The position numbers and the translations under genes were made by a program. From Paenibacillus pasadenensis DSM 19293 (GTDB lineage Bacteria > Bacillota > Bacilli > Paenibacillales > Paenibacillaceae): a stretch of DNA of 64,000 nucleotides. Shown here one piece after another: positions 42,452-51,177 of the stretch. The first letter of the stretch is position 1. Each line of letters begins with the position of its first letter. The notes under the pieces are model-generated. The model worked only from the letters and a program-made list of their open reading frames with translations, had not been told where the DNA came from and ran no database searches. The stretch spans positions 62,001-126,000 of the forward strand of contig NZ_AULW01000030.1 in NCBI RefSeq assembly GCF_000422485.1, in the 5' to 3' direction.

Positions 42452-43519
42452 TCAACCGAGCGATCCGCTCGGCAGCAGCTCGGAGATGGCCACCTTGCGG
42501 CCTTCGGCGGAGCTGCGGATCGCGCCGAACACCATCGCCATGCTGAGCAGGTTGTCGCGGCAGTCCGTCTCCGAGGGACGGCCGCCATGCAGCGCGTCGA
42601 ACATCTCGGCGATGCAGCGGTGATGCCACGGCTCGCCCGCCTCGTCAGGAGACGTGTCGATGCGCTGCGAGCTGCGGATGAACGCCTGCTCCTGGCCGGC
42701 GGGATCGACGACTTCCGCGTAAGGCGAGCCTTCGCCGTCCCAGAGCGCCGTTCCGGTCGAGCCGATGACGCGCCACTGGGCTTCCCAGGAGGTCGGAGCT
42801 CCTTCCGAGCACCAGGAGCCCCGGTAGCTGAATACGCTGCCGTCCGACATCTCGAAGATGCACAGCGCCGAAGCCGCGCCCTTGTACCAGGAGCCGGGCG
42901 GGTTGAACTCCTGGCAGTAGACGGACACGGGATCGGCGCCGAGCAGCAGCCGCGCCTGGTCGAACGTATGGATCGCCATGTCGAGGATGAGCGGGCTGTC
43001 CATCAGGTCGCGGAAGCCGCCGAAGTGGGCGCCGATGAAAAAGTCCGCTCCGGCGAAGCCCGGCGTGCCGATCGCGCCGCCGGCGATCAGCTTGCGGAAG
43101 GCGCGGATGCGCGGGTCGAAGCGCCGGTTCTGCATGACGGCATGCATGCGGCCCGTCTCGGAGGCGGTCCGGACGACGTCGAGGCAGGCTTCCCAGCTTT
43201 CGGCCAGCGGCTTTTCGGTGAAGACGTCGCAGCCGAGCCGCATCGCCGTCTGGCTGATGACATGATGGCTCGCCGGAATGGTCACGTCGAAGACGAGATC
43301 GGCGCCGCTTTCCGCAATCGCCTGCTCCAGGTCCGTGTAGACGCCGCAGCTCAGGCCGTGCTTGTCCCGCATGCCCTCTGCCGCCTCGAGGCGGACGTCG
43401 ACAAGGCCGACGATGTCGGCGTCGTCGCGGGTCAAAGCATACTCGACCCAGGTATGGGCCATGCCGCCGCAGCCGGCGACGACGATCCGGCGGCGCGGGG
43501 AAGATAAGGTTCGGTTCAT
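42452..43519 (-). CDS. Gfo/Idh/MocA-family sugar oxidoreductase
   Basis: The 355-residue protein has a Rossmann start (RRIVVAGCGGMAHTWVEYAL) and the diagnostic EKP motif (VFTEKPLAESWEA) of the family. A C-terminal alpha/beta substrate domain includes DMAIHTFDQARLLLG, whose His is the likely catalytic residue. It should oxidise or epimerise a sugar or inositol with NAD(P). ATG 43519 follows GAGGAGG. It is divergent from an AraC-type regulator, which probably controls it. The substrate is unknown. Confidence 0.9.
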   Translation of the reverse strand: MNRTLSSPRRRIVVAGCGGMAHTWVEYALTRDDADIVGLVDVRLEAAEGMRDKHGLSCGVYTDLEQAIAESGADLVFDVTIPASHHVISQTAMRLGCDVFTEKPLAESWEACLDVVRTASETGRMHAVMQNRRFDPRIRAFRKLIAGGAIGTPGFAGADFFIGAHFGGFRDLMDSPLILDMAIHTFDQARLLLGADPVSVYCQEFNPPGSWYKGAASALCIFEMSDGSVFSYRGSWCSEGAPTSWEAQWRVIGSTGTALWDGEGSPYAEVVDPAGQEQAFIRSSQRIDTSPDEAGEPWHHRCIAEMFDALHGGRPSETDCRDNLLSMAMVFGAIRSSAEGRKVAISELLPSGSLG

Positions 43520-43636
43520 GGGGATGAGAGCCTCCTCTAGGGAATCCGGTTGTCGGCCAGGGCAGCAGCGGACCGAGAACGATCTGCCTTGCTGACCGTG
43601 CCGATGTTGGTTTATGATGAACTCAATCAGGCTTAG

Positions 43637-43650
43637 TATAAGCGCTGTCA
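43637..43650 (+). promoter_or_regulatory. cre-like site between the oxidoreductase and AraC regulator
   Basis: TATAAGCGCTGTCA matches the CcpA consensus at 12 of 14 positions and lies in the divergent promoter region, so either gene could be under catabolite control. Confidence 0.4.
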
Positions 43651-43708
43651 ATCGGCGCGGCTCTAGCCGATCTTGGGGAATACCACTCTTATCTTGGCGG
43701 TGCATCGC

Positions 43709-44590
43709 ATGAAGGATGGAATCCGGCTGCGGGAGCGCAATCCGCTCGATCCGCTGTTTCCGGCCAAGGTCTACGTCAACCGTGCCGAGGATACGGCTCC
43801 GGGACAGAATATTTTGTTCCTGCATTGGCATGAGCATTTCGAGCTGATCGCCATGCGGCGGGGCAAGGCGGTCTTCCATCTGAACAGCGAGCCGTTCGAG
43901 GCGGAGCCGGGAACCGTGCTGCTCGTGCAGGCGGGCGACCTGCATGCCGGCTACAGCCGCTTCGGCGGAGCGGCCGAATACGTATCGGTCGTGTTCAGCG
44001 GCGCGCTGCTGCGCGACTGGAGCGGCGATCCCGGCTATGCGGAGCTGCTCCAGCCTTATCTGGACGGCCAAGGGCGGCTTCACCCGCTCGGCGCGAGCGG
44101 GGAGACGGAGCTCGCGGAGCGCGTCATCGCCGACATCGCCGCCGGCACGGCGGGCGGGCGGCTGCTAGCGCGGACCGGCCTGCTGCTGCTGCTGGCGCGC
44201 GCGGCGGCCGCGCAGCCCGCTCCCGCGCCGGCGAGGCCGCGAGAGGCGCAGCTGCGGCAGGAGCGCTTCAAGCAGCTGCTCCGCCATGTGGAGGCGAGCT
44301 GCGCGGACAAGCATACGATCGAGGACGCGGCGGCGCGCGTGCGGATGGATCCGTTCCATTTTTGCAAAGTGTTCAAGAAGCTGACGGGCAGCACGTACAT
44401 CGACTATGTGAACCAGGTGCGCATGCAGGAGGCGATGCGGCTGCTTCGCCAGGAGGACTGCAGCGTCGCCGAGGCGGCGGAGCGCGTCGGCTGCGGCAAC
44501 GCGAACTATTTCACCAAGCTGTTCAAGCGGTACAACGGCATGACGCCGTCGGAAGCGAAAAAGCTCGGACCCGGCGGCGGGCAGCCGTGA
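43709..44590 (+). CDS. AraC-family regulator with cupin sensor domain
   Basis: A 293-residue regulator with an N-terminal cupin (LHWHEHFELIAMRRGKAVFH, then VLLVQAGDLHAGY) and two C-terminal helix-turn-helix motifs (IEDAAARVRMDPFHFCKVFK; VAEAAERVGCGNANYFTKLF). This layout senses sugars or related metabolites. ATG 43709 is the best start by domain boundary though its ribosome site is weak; TTG 43673 is possible. It is divergent from the oxidoreductase gene, its likely target. Confidence 0.88.
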   Translation: MKDGIRLRERNPLDPLFPAKVYVNRAEDTAPGQNILFLHWHEHFELIAMRRGKAVFHLNSEPFEAEPGTVLLVQAGDLHAGYSRFGGAAEYVSVVFSGALLRDWSGDPGYAELLQPYLDGQGRLHPLGASGETELAERVIADIAAGTAGGRLLARTGLLLLLARAAAAQPAPAPARPREAQLRQERFKQLLRHVEASCADKHTIEDAAARVRMDPFHFCKVFKKLTGSTYIDYVNQVRMQEAMRLLRQEDCSVAEAAERVGCGNANYFTKLFKRYNGMTPSEAKKLGPGGGQP

Positions 44591-44620
44591 GCAGCACCAA
44601 CGATGCGGAGGGAAGCGGGC

Positions 44621-45949
44621 ATGGCAGAAGCGGATTTTTCCACCAAGCATGAGCAGCTGATCGCCTATATGGAAAAGCTGGAGGTCGGCGCGCGCGTCTC
44701 GGTGCGGAAGATCGCCCAGGCGATGGACGTCAGCGAGGGCACCGCCTATCGGGCGATCAAGGACGCCGAGGCGCGCGGCATCGTCAGCACGAAGCTGCGG
44801 ACCGGCACGGTGCGCGTCGACAGCAGCAAGCGCGAGAAGATCGACCGGCTGACGTTCGGAGAGATCGTCGCGATCGTCGACGGCCAGGTGCTCGGCGGCG
44901 AGGCGGGCCTCGGCAAGCCGCTCAGCAAGTTCGTCATCGGCGCGATGCAGCTCGAGGCGATGATGGGCTATATCGAGCCGGACAACCTGCTCATCGTCGG
45001 CAATCGCGAAAAGGCGCATTTGAGCGCACTCTCGCTCGGAGCCGGGGTGCTCGTGACGGGCGGCTTCGGCGCGACGCCGGAAGCCGTCGCGCTCGCCGAC
45101 CGGCTGGAGCTGCCGATCCTGAGCAGCGCGTACGATACGTTCACGGTCGCCGCGCTCATCAACCGCGCGATCTACGACCGGCTGATCAAAAAGCAGATCG
45201 TGCTCGTCGCGGACATCATGAATGCGGACGAGCCCGTCGCGTCGCTGCCGGAAGAAGCGACCGTCGCCGACGCGATGGCCGTCATCGAGCAGACGAACCA
45301 CAACCGCTTCCCGGTCGTCGACCGCGAGCGGCGCCCGGTTGGCATGGTGACGACGAAGGATCTCATCGGCGCTTCGCCCGCCGAGCCGATCGCCGAGCGG
45401 ATGACGCCTCAGCCGAAGACATGCACGCCGCAGACGTCGGTCGCGACGGCGGGGCACCGCATGGTCGCAGAGTCGATCGAGCTGCTGCCGGTCGTCGATG
45501 CGGAAGGGAGGCTGAGCGGCGTCATCAGCCGCAAGGACGTGCTGCAGGCGATGCAGCAGATCCAGCATCAGCCGCAGAACGGCGAGACGCTGGAGGACCA
45601 GATCCGCCGCCGCTTCGTCTCCGGGCAGGAAGCGGACGGACGCCTTTATTACGAAGGGCCGGCCGAAGCGCTGTTCAGCAGCCCGATGGGGCACTTGTCG
45701 GAAGGCGTGCTCGCCGGGCTCGTCCATCATGCCGCGGCGCGGGCGCTGCGCGATCATCGGCGCGGCAACCTGATCGCCGACAGCCAGTCGGTCTACTACC
45801 TCGCGCCGGTGGAGATCGACCAGACGCTCCGCCTGTACCCGGAGCTGATCGAGCTGAGCCGCAAGTTCTGCAAGATCGAGATCCAGGTATATGCCGACGG
45901 GCGCAAGGTCGCCCAGTCGATGCTGACGGCGAGGCTGATGGAGCCGTGA
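44621..45949 (+). CDS. ytoI: YtoI-type protein: HTH, DRTGG, two CBS and hotdog domains
   Basis: A 442-residue protein with four parts: a winged helix (about 5-65, VRKIAQAMDVSEGTAYRAIK), a DRTGG-type domain (about 75-190, GAGVLVTGGFGATPEAV), a CBS pair (about 195-310, FPVVDRERRPVGMVTTKDLI and LLPVVDAEGRLSGVISRKDV) and a hotdog/thioesterase-like end (about 330-435). CBS pairs usually bind adenine nucleotides. This is the architecture of Bacillus YtoI, whose role is unclear. ATG 44621 follows GGAGGG by seven bases and lies 30 bases after the AraC gene. Confidence 0.9.
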   Translation: MAEADFSTKHEQLIAYMEKLEVGARVSVRKIAQAMDVSEGTAYRAIKDAEARGIVSTKLRTGTVRVDSSKREKIDRLTFGEIVAIVDGQVLGGEAGLGKPLSKFVIGAMQLEAMMGYIEPDNLLIVGNREKAHLSALSLGAGVLVTGGFGATPEAVALADRLELPILSSAYDTFTVAALINRAIYDRLIKKQIVLVADIMNADEPVASLPEEATVADAMAVIEQTNHNRFPVVDRERRPVGMVTTKDLIGASPAEPIAERMTPQPKTCTPQTSVATAGHRMVAESIELLPVVDAEGRLSGVISRKDVLQAMQQIQHQPQNGETLEDQIRRRFVSGQEADGRLYYEGPAEALFSSPMGHLSEGVLAGLVHHAAARALRDHRRGNLIADSQSVYYLAPVEIDQTLRLYPELIELSRKFCKIEIQVYADGRKVAQSMLTARLMEP

Positions 45950-46057
45950 GGCGGCTTGACGCGGCAGAGGCATGGCAGCATCCCGTCATGCCGTCAGAGA
46001 GCCGCGCCGCTGCGGACCATAGCTTGTACGATTCCAACTTGAATCGCCAATTAAGAG

Positions 46058-46105
46058 AACGAGACGAAGCTGCGATGCAGCGGCTTCGTCTCGTTTTTTC
46101 TTTTT
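46058..46105 (+). terminator. terminator downstream of ytoI
   Basis: A perfect 13-bp stem (AACGAGACGAAGC and complement) with a 12-base loop is followed by a T-rich tract (TTTTTTCTTTTT). It lies about 110 bases after the ytoI stop. Confidence 0.85.
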
Positions 46106-46293
46106 AAACGTCCCTGCGGCAGCTGGCGTCCTCCCCTTCCATGAGCCTCAGACGGCCCTATTCAACGAGCAGGGGCGTTTCGCAGCGACCCTCTCTCGTG
46201 CCGCGCAGAGGCTAAGTCTGGGCAGCAAGAACAGTCGCGAAGACGCATTCTCCAAACTGTACTATAACAACATAAAAATAGTCTAAAACAGTA

Positions 46294-46323
46294 TTGAACA
46301 TTTCTTGATTGCTGTTATATAAT
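46294..46323 (+). promoter_or_regulatory. promoter of the glyoxylate-shunt operon
   Basis: A -35 TTGAAC (46294-46299) and a consensus -10 TATAAT (46318-46323) are 18 bases apart in an AT-rich stretch, 48 bases before the first gene of the operon. The 46106-46293 stretch upstream holds no recognised gene. Confidence 0.75.
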
Positions 46324-46370
46324 AGCCACAAGAACATGAAACAAACTCATACAGATTGGAGATGGCTCGG

Positions 46371-46607
46371 ATGGATTGTCCGCATTGCGAAGGTCATGGA
46401 GAGCTGGAATTCCAGCTGCTCGAAGGAGGCTGGGACGCCTCAGGGGCGCGAGGTCCTCGGCTGCGAGGTCCTGAGGCGCAGGAATCTGAGGCGCGAGGAT
46501 CTGCGTGGCGACGCCCGGAGGAGGCAGCCGAAGGCGCGTACGAGCGCTGCCCGCGCTGCGAGGGCTCCGGCGTGCTGGAGCTGGAGGAAGGAGGCGCGTG
46601 GACATGA
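46371..46607 (+). CDS. small CxxCxGxG zinc-finger protein leading the aceA-aceB operon
   Basis: A 78-residue protein starting at ATG 46371, nine bases after GGAG. It has two DnaJ-type half motifs, [11 protein letters not shown] at the N terminus and [11 protein letters not shown] near the C terminus, which together can bind one zinc. They are separated by a low-complexity Gly/Arg/Ala/Glu stretch built from short repeated DNA (GCGAGGTCCT-like units). Its stop overlaps the aceA start (ATGA), so the two are translationally coupled. A chaperone or redox role for isocitrate lyase, which has a reactive Cys, is only a guess. Confidence 0.7.
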   Translation: MDCPHCEGHGELEFQLLEGGWDASGARGPRLRGPEAQESEARGSAWRRPEEAAEGAYERCPRCEGSGVLELEEGGAWT

Positions 46608-47920
46608 GCGGACCGAGCCGAACGATCGAGCAGGAGAGGGAGCGGCTGCTGGAGCGCTGGAGCTCGCCCCGCTATCGGGGAGTGCAACGGCCATACGGCC
46701 CCGACGACGTGCTGAAGCTGCGCGGCTCCGTGCTCGTCGAGCATACGCTGGCCGCGCGCGGCGCCGCCCGGCTGTGGGAGCTGCTGCAGAGCGAGCCGTA
46801 TGTGCCGGCGCTCGGCGCCTTGACCGGCAACCAGGCGGTGCAGCAGGCGAAGGCGGGGCTCAAGGCGATCTACCTGAGCGGCTGGCAGGTCGCCGCCGAC
46901 GCCAATCTGTCCGGACAGATGTACCCCGATCAGAGCCTGTACCCGTCCAACAGCGTGCCGAGCGTCGTGAAGCGGATCAATCAAGCGCTGCAGCGGGCGG
47001 ATCAGATCCAGCATGCCGAAGGCCGCGACGACATCGACTTCCTGCTGCCGATCGTCGCCGACGCCGAGGCCGGCTTCGGCGGCGCGCTGAACGTGTTCGA
47101 GCTGATGAAGGCGATGATCGAGGCCGGCGCGTCGGGCGTGCATCTGGAGGATCAGCTCTCCTCGGAAAAGAAATGCGGCCATCTCGGCGGCAAGGTGCTG
47201 CTGCCGACGCAGCAGGCGGTGCGCCATCTCGTCTCCGCCCGGCTGGCGGCCGACGTGCTCGGCGTCGACACGGTGCTGATCGCCCGCACCGACGCCCACG
47301 CCGCCCGGCTCTTGACGAGCGACGCGGATCCGGCCGACGATCCGTTCCGCACCGGCGTCCGCACGCCGGAAGGATTCCATGAAGTGCGGCCGGGCATCGA
47401 GCAGGCGATCGCGCGCGGCCTCGCCTACGCGCCGTATGCCGACCTCGTCTGGTGCGAGACGTCGGAGCCGGATCTGGAGGAGGCGCGCCGCTTTGCGGAA
47501 GCGATCCACGAGATGCATCCCGGCAAGCCGCTCGCCTACAACTGCTCGCCGTCCTTCAACTGGAAGAAGAAGCTGAGCGACGAGGAAATCGCGCGCTTCC
47601 AGCAGGAGCTCGGACGGCTCGGCTACAAGTTCCAGTTCGTCACGCTCGCGGGCTTCCATGCGCTCAATTACAGCATGTTCACGCTGGCGAGAGACTACCG
47701 GGAGCGCGGCATGGCCGCCTACTCCGAGCTGCAGCAGGCCGAATTCGCCGCCGAGCCGGCGGGCTACGAGGCGACGCGCCATCAGCGGGAGGTCGGCACC
47801 GGCTATTTCGACGAGGTGATGGGCGTCGTGAGCGGCGGGACGGCGAGCACCGCCGCCCTCGCCGGATCGACCGAGGCGGCGCAGTTCGCGGCGGCAGCCA
47901 GCGAGGAGGCGGGAGCATGA
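46604..47920 (+). CDS. aceA: isocitrate lyase
   Basis: A 438-residue enzyme that splits isocitrate into glyoxylate and succinate in the cytoplasm. The catalytic loop is KKCGHLGGK with Cys191. Other family blocks are [23 protein letters not shown] with metal ligands, [25 protein letters not shown] and the C-terminal mobile segment. It overlaps the small zinc-finger gene upstream and aceB downstream by four bases each. This pair allows growth on acetate or fatty acids. Confidence 0.97.
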   Translation: MSGPSRTIEQERERLLERWSSPRYRGVQRPYGPDDVLKLRGSVLVEHTLAARGAARLWELLQSEPYVPALGALTGNQAVQQAKAGLKAIYLSGWQVAADANLSGQMYPDQSLYPSNSVPSVVKRINQALQRADQIQHAEGRDDIDFLLPIVADAEAGFGGALNVFELMKAMIEAGASGVHLEDQLSSEKKCGHLGGKVLLPTQQAVRHLVSARLAADVLGVDTVLIARTDAHAARLLTSDADPADDPFRTGVRTPEGFHEVRPGIEQAIARGLAYAPYADLVWCETSEPDLEEARRFAEAIHEMHPGKPLAYNCSPSFNWKKKLSDEEIARFQQELGRLGYKFQFVTLAGFHALNYSMFTLARDYRERGMAAYSELQQAEFAAEPAGYEATRHQREVGTGYFDEVMGVVSGGTASTAALAGSTEAAQFAAAASEEAGA

Positions 47921-49524
47921 GGGAGATCGACAACCGGCTGCAGCTGGCCGCCCCGCCGCTGAAGCCGGAGCTGCAGGCGATGCTGACGGCCGAAGCGCTT
48001 GCTTTTGTCGGCGAGCTGGAGCAGCGGTTCGGAGACCGGCGCCGCGCGCTGCTCGAGGAGCGGGCGCGCAAGCAGGAGGCGTTCGACCGCGGGGCGAAGC
48101 CGGATTTTCGCGCCGATACGGCGCCGATCCGCTCCGGCTCGTGGAGGATCTCTCCGCCGCCTCCGGCGCTGCAGGACCGGCGCGTAGAGATCGCCGGCCC
48201 GGCGGGCGACCGCAAGATGGTCCTGTATGCGCTCAACTCCGGCGCCAGCGTATTCATGTGCGACCTGGAGGACGCGAACGCCCCGACCTGGCGCAACGTC
48301 GTCGGCGGCCAGCGCAACATCCGGGACGCGCTGGCGCGCACGCTGTGCCACGAGACGCCGGACGGCAGGCGGCTGGAGCTGGCGGAGCGTCCGGCCGTGC
48401 TGAAAATGCGGCCGCGCGGCTGGCATATGGAGGAGAAGCATGCGCGGCTCGGCAGCCGGCCGATCTCGGCGAGCCTGTTCGACTTCGGCCTGTTCGCCTG
48501 GCATAACGCGCCTGCGCTGCGGCAGAGAGGAGAAGGCGCCTACCTGTACCTGCCCAAGCTGGAGAGCATGGAGGAAGCGGCGCTTTGGGCGCATGCCTTC
48601 GTCCATGCGGAGGAGCGGCTCGGCCTGCCGCGCGGCTTCTTCCGGGCGACGGTGCTGATCGAGACGCTGCCGGCGGCGTTCGAGATGGAGGAGATCCTGC
48701 ATGCGCTGAGAGAGCATGTCGACGGCCTCAACTGCGGCCGCTGGGACTATATCTTCTCGTATATCAAAAAGCTGCGCCGCCACCCGGACGCGATCCTGCC
48801 GGACCGCAGCCTGGTGACGATGGAGTCGCCGTTCATGGACGCCTACGCGCGGCTGGCGATCCGCACCTGCCATAAGCGCGGCGCGCACTGCATCGGGGGG
48901 ATGTCGGCGTTCATCCCCGTCAAGCACGACGCAAAGGCCAACGAGCTGGCGCTGGAGCGGGTCCGCCGCGACAAGCAGCGCGAGGCGCGGCTCGGACACG
49001 ACGGCACCTGGGTGGCGCATCCGGCGCTCGTGACGGTGGCGCGGGACGTATTCGACGCGTTTATGCCGGGGCCGAACCAGCTCGGCGCGATGCCGGGTGG
49101 CGGCGACGTGACGGCGGCCGAGCTGCTGCAGGCTCCGGCAGGCCCGATCACGGAGGAGGGCGTGCGCGCCAACCTGTCGGTCGGCGTCCAGTATGTCGCC
49201 GCCTGGCTGGACGGGATCGGAGCCGTGCCGATCCGCGGCCTGATGGAGGATGCCGCGACGGCCGAGATTTCCCGCGCTCAGCTGTGGCAATGGCTTCATC
49301 TGCCGGAGGCGAAGCTGGCGGACGGCAGGCGGCTCGCCCCGGAGCTGCTGGAGCGGTGGCTGGCCGAGGAGCTGGAGCCGCTCGAGGCCGGGCTTGAGCC
49401 GCCGCGACGGCTCGAGTCGCTGCGGCTGGCGGCCGACCTGTTCCGCGAGATGACGCTGGAGCAGACGCTGCCTGAATTTTTGACGACGAGAGCCTACCCG
49501 CATCTGCAGGACCAATCCGACTGA
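47917..49524 (+). CDS. aceB: malate synthase A
   Basis: A 535-residue enzyme that condenses glyoxylate with acetyl-CoA to malate. Family blocks are [45 protein letters not shown] (catalytic Glu), [16 protein letters not shown] with Arg and Asp, the PFMDAY region, and [10 protein letters not shown]. The length is that of the A isoform. The ATGA overlap and a strong GAGGAGGCGGGAG site show coupling to aceA. Confidence 0.97.
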   Translation: MREIDNRLQLAAPPLKPELQAMLTAEALAFVGELEQRFGDRRRALLEERARKQEAFDRGAKPDFRADTAPIRSGSWRISPPPPALQDRRVEIAGPAGDRKMVLYALNSGASVFMCDLEDANAPTWRNVVGGQRNIRDALARTLCHETPDGRRLELAERPAVLKMRPRGWHMEEKHARLGSRPISASLFDFGLFAWHNAPALRQRGEGAYLYLPKLESMEEAALWAHAFVHAEERLGLPRGFFRATVLIETLPAAFEMEEILHALREHVDGLNCGRWDYIFSYIKKLRRHPDAILPDRSLVTMESPFMDAYARLAIRTCHKRGAHCIGGMSAFIPVKHDAKANELALERVRRDKQREARLGHDGTWVAHPALVTVARDVFDAFMPGPNQLGAMPGGGDVTAAELLQAPAGPITEEGVRANLSVGVQYVAAWLDGIGAVPIRGLMEDAATAEISRAQLWQWLHLPEAKLADGRRLAPELLERWLAEELEPLEAGLEPPRRLESLRLAADLFREMTLEQTLPEFLTTRAYPHLQDQSD

Positions 49525-49542
49525 CAAAGGAGACGATCCACG

Positions 49543-49725
49543 ATGACGACCGACCCGATCCGCCAAGCCGACCCAGGCGCTTCCTCTGCGGAGGCGCCGG
49601 AGCTGTGCTTCTCCTGCGAGAGCAACGCTCCCGCCCGCGGCGAGCTCATCTGTCCCGACTGCCGCAAGCAGACGGGGCTGAGCGACTCCCACTATTACAT
49701 CAAGCAGTATTACTACAGCCGCTGA
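49543..49725 (+). CDS. small zinc-ribbon-like protein
   Basis: A 60-residue protein starting at ATG 49543, after AAAGGAGACG. It contains CFSCESNAPARGELICPDC, two CxxC knuckles suited to one zinc, and ends in a Tyr-rich tail (HYYIKQYYYSR). It follows aceB by 18 bases and ends in a terminator, so it belongs to the glyoxylate operon. It is the second small zinc protein of that operon; the role is unknown. Confidence 0.75.
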   Translation: MTTDPIRQADPGASSAEAPELCFSCESNAPARGELICPDCRKQTGLSDSHYYIKQYYYSR

Positions 49726-49732
49726 AGCCGCA

Positions 49733-49757
49733 GCCGCCCCTAAGGGCGGCTTTTTTT
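49733..49757 (+). terminator. terminator of the glyoxylate-shunt operon
   Basis: A 7-bp GC stem (GCCGCCC/GGGCGGC) with a 4-base loop is followed by seven T, just after the small zinc-ribbon gene. Confidence 0.9.
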
Positions 49758-49930
49758 CGGCTTGCGGCCGGGCTGGTCGCTCTGGCCAACCGCAAGCCGG
49801 TCTTGGCGGCCGCCCGCGCCGGCCTGAAGAAAACCGGCTTTTGCGGCCGGTCGAGCCGGCCAACCGAAGCCGGTTTTTGCAGCCGGTCGGACCGGCCTGC
49901 CGGCAAGCGGCTTTGTTCGCGAAGCCTTCA
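49758..49930. repeat. GC-rich imperfect repeats without a gene
   Basis: Two 30-base units (49832-49861 and 49868-49897) match at 25 positions and are built of CCGG and GGCCGGTC blocks. Looser relatives occur from 49759. The stretch can fold into several hairpins. No open frame here looks real. Confidence 0.6.
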
Positions 49931-50004
49931 CAGCCAGGGGGTCTTTCCGGCGTCTCGATCTGCTATACTGAGGGCATAGAAACGCTTCCACGAGGGGGAA
50001 TTCC

Positions 50005-50205
50005 ATGCTGCCTTACATTCTAGTCGCTCTGGTCATCCTGACCGCGATCGGCGCTACGCTTGCCGTCGGCTTCTCCCGCGAGAACCGGCAGGCCGATCCG
50101 GACTACGACCGCAAGCACGGCGGCCGCTGGGCGCGGCTCTCCTTGCTTTATATCGTCACTGCCGTCGCCAGCGTGGCCGCCCTGATCATCGTGATCGCCG
50201 ATTGA
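50005..50205 (+). CDS. small two-helix membrane protein
   Basis: A 66-residue protein with two hydrophobic helices (about 3-22 and 44-64) joined by a charged loop (RENRQADPDYDRKHGGRWAR). ACGAGGGGGAA precedes the ATG and a -10-like TATACT lies near 49972. A strong terminator follows, so it is a single-gene unit. Function unknown. Confidence 0.75.
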   Translation: MLPYILVALVILTAIGATLAVGFSRENRQADPDYDRKHGGRWARLSLLYIVTAVASVAALIIVIAD

Positions 50206-50215
50206 GCTCGTCCGC

Positions 50216-50248
50216 AAGTCCCGTCCGCCCTATGCGGACGGGACTTTT
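50216..50248 (+). terminator. terminator of the small membrane protein gene
   Basis: A perfect 13-bp stem (AAGTCCCGTCCGC and complement) with a 5-base loop is followed by TTTT. Confidence 0.9.
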
Positions 50249-50274
50249 CTGCATCCAGGCAGACGGAGCTATGG

Positions 50275-50430
50275 TATAATTTTCATGAATTGGCGCCAAG
50301 CATCCGTTTTGGGAGACGGAGCTTGTAAAGGAATTCGATTCCTTTGCAACCATTCTGCTGGATGCGCCGTAGGAAAAGAAACCTTATCGCTTAGTAGTAA
50401 ACGATCCTAATTCCTTGCAGGCAGGAGGTC
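50275..50430 (+). ncRNA. promoter and candidate structured leader RNA
   Basis: After a -10 TATAAT (50275-50280) the leader can fold into a closed junction. GGCG and CATCC (50292-50305) pair with GGATGCGCC (50360-50368). Inside lie a small CCGT/ACGG hairpin (50304-50319) and a 12-bp stem (50323-50334 with 50338-50349, loop TCG). About 55 bases then lead to the AGGAGG of the next gene. I cannot match it to a known riboswitch class, so this may be a new leader or a protein-binding site. Confidence 0.4.
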
Positions 50431-50436
50431 GAACCA

Positions 50437-51165
50437 TTGGCCGCAACCAAGCTCGCCCGGGCATTCGCCCTCACCCTCGGCGTGGCCGCCGCCAACGTCG
50501 CGGTCTTTTCTCCCGGCTTGATGAACGTCCGCTTCGGAGGCTCCGCCTTCTCCTCCGCCCTCGGAGCGGCCGTTCTGGCCGCCAGCGGACTCGCGCTTCT
50601 ATACGGCGCCTATGCCTTGCTTCAACGTCCGCCTGCGCCTGCCGCTCCCGCCAAGCTCGAGACGGTCGAGCATTACGCCGCCGCGCTTGGCGCGTTCCGC
50701 CGCGTCCGCACGGTCGCGGCCGAGCTGGAGCTGGCGCTGGAGCAGCTGGACCGGATGGAGAAGCGCAAGCAGTCGCTCCATCGGCTGCTCGCGCAGCGCT
50801 TCGAGCCCGAGGAGCTGAGCTACCGCAAGTTCAGCGGCGTCATCCTGGAAGTGGAGGAGCTGTTCCGCCGCAACCTGCGAGCGGTGCTCAGCCGGCTCGC
50901 CCTCTACGAGCAGACGGAGGCGGAGCTGAAGTCCGGCAGCCGCTCGCTCTCCCGCGACCTGCAGCAGCGCCGGCTCGAGCTGATCCGCGAGCAGCATGAG
51001 TTTCTGAAAGCGACGCTTGGCCACAACGAAGAAATTCTGCTCAAGCTGAACCAGCTGCTCCTCGAGCTGACCCGCCTCGACCAGCAGCACCCCGGCACGA
51101 TCGACGAGCTGCCGGGCATGCAGGAGCTGGACGCCTTGATCCGCTCGACCAAATACTACGCATAG
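50437..51165 (+). CDS. membrane-anchored coiled-coil protein
   Basis: A 242-residue protein starting at TTG 50437, eight bases after AGGAGG. Two hydrophobic helices lie at about 8-25 and 38-60, followed by a Pro/Ala hinge and a long, charged helical region with heptad-like Leu spacing (about 70-220, ELELALEQLDRMEKRKQSL; ILLKLNQLLLELTRLDQQ). It is the first gene of a unit with the VWA and TelA-family genes; spacing to the next is 12 bases. No family is recognised. Confidence 0.8.
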   Translation: MAATKLARAFALTLGVAAANVAVFSPGLMNVRFGGSAFSSALGAAVLAASGLALLYGAYALLQRPPAPAAPAKLETVEHYAAALGAFRRVRTVAAELELALEQLDRMEKRKQSLHRLLAQRFEPEELSYRKFSGVILEVEELFRRNLRAVLSRLALYEQTEAELKSGSRSLSRDLQQRRLELIREQHEFLKATLGHNEEILLKLNQLLLELTRLDQQHPGTIDELPGMQELDALIRSTKYYA

Positions 51166-51177
51166 GGGGCGTCCGCC

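Noticed and set aside
42435-42452. cre-like AAGCGCTT near the oxidoreductase stop
   Set aside because: The flanking bases do not fit the consensus on either strand and the position is at the 3' end of a gene.
46141-46215. 24-residue open frame in the gap before the glyoxylate operon
   Set aside because: No ribosome site, and unusual codon choice for this genome; most likely chance.
49980-49993. cre-like site before the small membrane protein (minus-strand TGGAAGCGTTTCTA)
   Set aside because: It has 12 of 14 matches but overlaps the region just before the ribosome site of a gene with no link to carbon metabolism; kept out of the feature list.
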